From assembly GCA_035306605.1 (NCBI GenBank), contig DATGNR010000047.1: DNA of 64,000 bases; one strand, 5' to 3'. Source of the DNA: Xanthomarina sp035306605. Its GTDB lineage: Bacteria > Bacteroidota > Bacteroidia > Flavobacteriales > Flavobacteriaceae. Position 1 is the stretch's first letter. Every line of letters starts with the position of its first letter. A model generated the notes under the pieces. It was not told the origin of the DNA and made no database searches. It worked only from the letters and a program-made list of their open reading frames with translations. Positions 60,618-64,000 of the stretch are shown here, one piece after another. A program made the position numbers and the translations under genes.

Positions 60618-61442
60618 ATGTTAAGACTTTTAAATCTAGAATTACAAAAACTGCTTTTAAGTAGAACCAGCAAAGTGTTGATATTTGTTTCATTTGTATT
60701 ACCATTTACTGTACTGATACTTTCATCTATAAAAATAAATTTCTTTGGTTTTTTTACTTTAGAATTAGGCGAATTGGGGATTTTTAATTTTCCTATTATT
60801 TGGCACATAACAACGTTTTTTGCTTCACAATTCAAATTTTTCTTTGCCATTGTGGTTGTAAGTATGATTGGAAACGAATACAGCAACAAAACCTTGAAGC
60901 AAAATCTAATAGACGGCTTAAGCAAAAAGGAATTTATTCTCTCTAAATTTTATACCATTATTTTCTTTTCCTTAGTTGCTACTTTATTAATTACCCTAGC
61001 TTCCTTTTTTATAGGTTTATATTATTCTAGTTATACAGAAGCCGCCATTATTGTTAGGGAAACCAACTTCTTATTAGCCTATTTTGTAAAACTTGTAGGA
61101 TTTTTTAGTCTGTGTTTATTTTTCGGGATGTTAGTGAAACGTTCTGCCTTTGCTTTAGCTTTTTTATTCATTTTATATATTTTAGAATGGATTGCTTTTG
61201 GAATCATTTCCTGGCAAGTAAATATGGATCTTGCTAGTAAAATACAAGCTTTCTTTCCGTTAAAGTCTATGTATAACCTTATTGATCAACCATTTCAAAG
61301 GGTTATGATGGCAAAATTTCCTGAAAAAGGCGATTTAATGTACGACTATGGAGTGCATTGGTATGAAATAGCCATTGTATTAGGCTGGACAGCTTTATGC
61401 ATCTTTTTGTCCTATAGATTATTAAAAAAGCGAGATTTATAA
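60618..61442 (+). CDS. ABC-2 type permease
   Basis: 274 residues, six transmembrane helices with the ABC-2 layout: a first helix after LSRTSKVLIFVSFVLPFTVLI, cytoplasmic GNEYSNKTLKQNLIDGLSKKEFILSKF (the coupling region EYSNKT) and later helices to LGWTALCIFLSYRLLKK. Membrane half of the exporter; cargo unknown (lipid, peptide or antibiotic). An exact -7 element for the next gene begins one base after its stop. Confidence 0.9.
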   Translation: MLRLLNLELQKLLLSRTSKVLIFVSFVLPFTVLILSSIKINFFGFFTLELGELGIFNFPIIWHITTFFASQFKFFFAIVVVSMIGNEYSNKTLKQNLIDGLSKKEFILSKFYTIIFFSLVATLLITLASFFIGLYYSSYTEAAIIVRETNFLLAYFVKLVGFFSLCLFFGMLVKRSAFALAFLFILYILEWIAFGIISWQVNMDLASKIQAFFPLKSMYNLIDQPFQRVMMAKFPEKGDLMYDYGVHWYEIAIVLGWTALCIFLSYRLLKKRDL

Positions 61443-61450
61443 TACCTTTG
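61443..61450 (+). promoter_or_regulatory. -7 element of the giant secreted-protein gene
   Basis: TACCTTTG, exact TAnnTTTG, directly after the permease stop and 18 bases before the ATG at 61469. Confidence 0.55.
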
Positions 61451-61468
61451 TCAACTATACTTAGCTTA

Positions 61469-64000
61469 ATGAAGAATCTCCTTTTTTACATTATTTTCAT
61501 AAATTTTTTATGCGTTTATTCTCAGCAAGAAGCCTCTAACTGGTATTTTGGTGAAAATGCCGGAATTCAATTTGGAGGAGATGGCTCTATTACTGTTTTA
61601 AACGACGGGCAATTAAATACAGTAGAAGGTTGCTCATCCATTTCCGATAATTCTGGAAACCTACTTTTTTATACCGATGGGACCACTGTTTATAACCGCT
61701 TACATAATGTAATGCTAAATGGTTCTGGTTTATTAGGTGATTCTTCTAGTTCGCAATCAGCGATAGTTGTCCCAAAACCAAACGACCCTAATATTTATTA
61801 TATTTTTACGGTTGGATCCAACCAAACTCTAACTGGTTTACATTATTCTGTTGTTGACATTACTCTAGCAGGAGGTTTGGGAGGAATTGTTCAAAAAAAC
61901 ATTAATTTATTAAATAAAAGTTCTGAAAAAGTAACTGCTGTTTTAAAAGATTGTCAATCTCAGTCGATTTGGGTTGTTAGCTTATCTAATCCAACTGGAT
62001 CTTCAATCTCTCCTTTAAACACTTTTCACGCATTTGAAGTTACAACTACAGGAGTTAATAGTACGGCTATAACTTCTACATTCACAAATATAACCATGTC
62101 CAATGTACGTGGTTATTTAAAATTATCTCCAAATGGCGAAAAATTAGCTTGCGCCAATGGTAATAATAATGAGTTGTATTTATTTAATTTTGACACAGAC
62201 ACAGGAATTGTTAGTAATGGTCAGAGATTAAACATTAATAGTGCTTATAACACCCCTTATGGTATTGAATTTTCCCCAAATAGCGAATTACTATACGTGT
62301 CGTCTTCAAACGATTTTTTTGGAGGTGGAGATCAAAATCCAGCAAACCATTATTCAGCCCTATCACAATTTGATTTAACAAGTACCGATATAGTTGGAAC
62401 TCAACAATTAATAGACCAGCAAAACCTATATAGAAGTGCCTTACAACTAGGGCCAAATGGAAAAATCTATCGTTCCATGTCAGCCACTTACGACCAAGGA
62501 CTTCCATATTTAAGTGTTATTAACAGCCCAAACGAAATTGGCCAAGCATGTAACTATCAAAACAATGCAATCAATTTAGGAACTAATAATTCCACACAAG
62601 GATTACCTCCTTTTATCTCATCTTTCTTTGTTGAAAAAATAGATATTATAAATAATAATACTAACCCAATTGCCAATAATTATTTGCCCTTGTGTAATGG
62701 TCAAACATATACTTTAACGGCTGACGATATTCCTGGGGCTATTTACACATGGACTTTAGATGGAAATCCCATACCAAATACAGATCATTTTTTAGATGTA
62801 AATCAAAATGGAGTTTACGAGGTGATTATCGATTTAAATAATGGTGGTTGCGACTTTCTAGAAGGCGAAGCCATTATTGAATATTTCACTTCTCCTGTAG
62901 CCAATCCAATTCCAAACATAGAAATATGCGATGATAACAATGATGATAGTTGGACATTTAACTTCACTAACCAAGATGCGGCTATATTAGGAGGGCAAGA
63001 TCCTAGTCATTATGACGTACAGTATTTTGAATCGCAAGTAGATGCCGATTTAAACCAAAATAAAATTACCGGATTATACATCAATACAACTAATCCTAAA
63101 GAAATATTTGCCCGAGTTAACCTAACAGGAAGCCCTAATTGTTACGACGTTACTTCTTTTTTTATTGAAGTCTTTAATAGCCCAACTGCAAACTCCGTTA
63201 ACACACAAGAAGTATGCGATAATGATGTAGATGGCGATTATACTAATGGACAAGTTGAAACGCTACTTCACGATTTCGATTCCATTGTTTTAGGAAACCA
63301 GGATGCAACTGCTTACACTATAACGTACCACCCAACGTTAATAGATGCCGAAAACAAAACAACGGAACTTCCAGAGCCGTACTATAACGCAACACCTTTT
63401 ACGCAAACTATATTTGTTAGAATTGAAAACAATTTAAACCCAAATTGTTTTGACACCACATCATTCGACATCATAGTTAATCCATTACCAACACCTTTTA
63501 ATGCCACCCTCATTCAATGTGACGAAGATGGCATAAACGATGGTTGGACCTTTTTTAATCTAAACGAAGCTAACGACGACTTAACTGGCGGAAACGCTAA
63601 TCTTTCAACTGAATTTTATTTAAATAATCTAGACGCTCAGAACAGTAACAACCCTTTAAATGCGAATAGTTATAATAATATATCCAATCCACAAACGATA
63701 TATGTCCAAGTTATTGACAACACAACTAGATGTTTTAATATTGCCGAGCTGTACCTAGAGGTAAGCACCACCCAACTTTTAGATTATCAAGCCCCACCAT
63801 CTTGTGACGAATTAGGCTCTGAAGATGGTATTAACACTTTTAATCTAGATGATTTTGAAACTGATATGCAATCCATTAATGGAATAACCTATCCCATAAC
63901 TTTTTATGAAAGCTATCAAGATGCCTTATTAGAACAAAACGAATTGAATTCTTCTTACACCAACACAATTGAATATAACCAAACACTTTATGCAAGAGCA
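61469..64000 (+). CDS. Giant secreted repeat protein, gliding-associated type (runs off the window)
   Basis: 844 codons are visible with no stop, so the protein is longer. Signal peptide (MKNLLFYIIFINFLCVYSQ), then a region of about 380 residues with WD/propeller-like strands (NWYFGENAGIQFGGDGSITVL, GYLKLSPNGEKLACANGNNNELYLFN, PYGIEFSPNSELLYVSSS). From about residue 487 comes a tandem array: the Cys of a repeated C-D-x-D-like start recurs at 487, 583, 684 and 779, each unit with YxINxxNPxxIFARVNL-like and CYDVTSF-like parts. This is the layout of flavobacterial surface proteins ending in a type B T9SS sorting domain; that domain would be right of the window. Adhesin or motility role is inferred. 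Confidence 0.85.
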   Translation, partial: MKNLLFYIIFINFLCVYSQQEASNWYFGENAGIQFGGDGSITVLNDGQLNTVEGCSSISDNSGNLLFYTDGTTVYNRLHNVMLNGSGLLGDSSSSQSAIVVPKPNDPNIYYIFTVGSNQTLTGLHYSVVDITLAGGLGGIVQKNINLLNKSSEKVTAVLKDCQSQSIWVVSLSNPTGSSISPLNTFHAFEVTTTGVNSTAITSTFTNITMSNVRGYLKLSPNGEKLACANGNNNELYLFNFDTDTGIVSNGQRLNINSAYNTPYGIEFSPNSELLYVSSSNDFFGGGDQNPANHYSALSQFDLTSTDIVGTQQLIDQQNLYRSALQLGPNGKIYRSMSATYDQGLPYLSVINSPNEIGQACNYQNNAINLGTNNSTQGLPPFISSFFVEKIDIINNNTNPIANNYLPLCNGQTYTLTADDIPGAIYTWTLDGNPIPNTDHFLDVNQNGVYEVIIDLNNGGCDFLEGEAIIEYFTSPVANPIPNIEICDDNNDDSWTFNFTNQDAAILGGQDPSHYDVQYFESQVDADLNQNKITGLYINTTNPKEIFARVNLTGSPNCYDVTSFFIEVFNSPTANSVNTQEVCDNDVDGDYTNGQVETLLHDFDSIVLGNQDATAYTITYHPTLIDAENKTTELPEPYYNATPFTQTIFVRIENNLNPNCFDTTSFDIIVNPLPTPFNATLIQCDEDGINDGWTFFNLNEANDDLTGGNANLSTEFYLNNLDAQNSNNPLNANSYNNISNPQTIYVQVIDNTTRCFNIAELYLEVSTTQLLDYQAPPSCDELGSEDGINTFNLDDFETDMQSINGITYPITFYESYQDALLEQNELNSSYTNTIEYNQTLYARA

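Noticed and set aside
1..64000. tRNA, rRNA, CRISPR, toxin-antitoxin pairs, restriction systems or prophage genes
   Set aside because: Looked for in all gaps and gene products; none found. The gaps are short and occupied by promoters and terminators.

Overview
The window is a contiguous piece of an AT-rich chromosome from a member of the Bacteroidota, almost certainly family Flavobacteriaceae. Evidence: promoters of the Bacteroidota type (TAnnTTTG), gliding and type IX secretion hallmarks (gldI, a C-terminal Por-type sorting domain, a large repeat protein of gliding-associated type), the family gene order parA-parB-DUF5683-dapB-lepB-wbqC, and many lineage-specific families (DUF3810, DUF5606, DUF6122, the OstA-like outer membrane protein). 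No rRNA, tRNA, CRISPR array, prophage or intact insertion sequence was found.

Layout. 1-1.6 kb: the 5' end of a copper nitrite reductase gene (nirK, leaving the window on the left) behind a Crp/Fnr-like operator, then a decayed outer-membrane barrel gene. 1.7-7.3 kb: parAB, DUF5683, dapB, signal peptidase I, WbqC and a small membrane protein. 7.3-14.2 kb (minus): SMR exporter, membrane-bound phosphatase/nuclease, two rhomboids, mutL, two small membrane proteins, ribH and a TPR membrane protein. 14.3-20 kb: recF, a lipoprotein, a DUF721/DciA-like protein, a cold-shock gene with a sigma-54 promoter, ndk, a DHH phosphoesterase, gldI and a cyclophilin-FKBP fusion. 20-36.4 kb: pepD, DUF3810, TrmH, M48 peptidase, Rel, Fur-family regulator, purA, LptA/OstA-like protein, class III aminotransferase, TPR protein, tandem DUF368 flippases and aroE. 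36.5-42.6 kb: a DUF349 protein, then mazG, DUF5606, def and ruvX on the minus strand with two secreted-protein genes inserted between def and ruvX. 42.8-54.7 kb: dapD, then a surface-polysaccharide region (LTA-synthase-like sulfatase, heptosyltransferase-type GT9, seven further glycosyltransferase or lipopolysaccharide-kinase genes, a NeuD-type acyltransferase and a DegT aminotransferase) with strikingly alternating strands. 54.7-64 kb: tsaC, cca, ctaA, a pRiA4b ORF-3-like acidic protein, an uncharacterised protein with kinase-fold motifs, an ABC-2 transporter and the start of a giant secreted repeat protein running off the right edge.

How the genes work together. The window holds mainly housekeeping functions: chromosome segregation, mismatch and recombination repair, lysine/peptidoglycan precursor synthesis (dapB and dapD in different places), protein export and folding at the envelope (LepB, GldI, the immunophilin fusion), stringent response and nucleotide hygiene (Rel, MazG, Ndk, PurA), and building of the outer membrane and surface glycans. 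The two DUF368 proteins probably recycle the undecaprenyl phosphate carrier that peptidoglycan and O-antigen synthesis consume.

Most notable observations: an uncharacterised protein at 58.5-59.6 kb with the ordered motifs of a small-molecule-kinase fold; at least eight genes whose exact -7 promoter element lies only 4-12 bases before the start codon, predicting leaderless or near-leaderless mRNAs; a MutL that has lost all three endonuclease/zinc motifs; a perfect sigma-54 promoter on a cold-shock gene; a Crp/Fnr-type site at about -42 of nirK; and a decayed outer-membrane gene with a homopolymer frameshift in its signal peptide.
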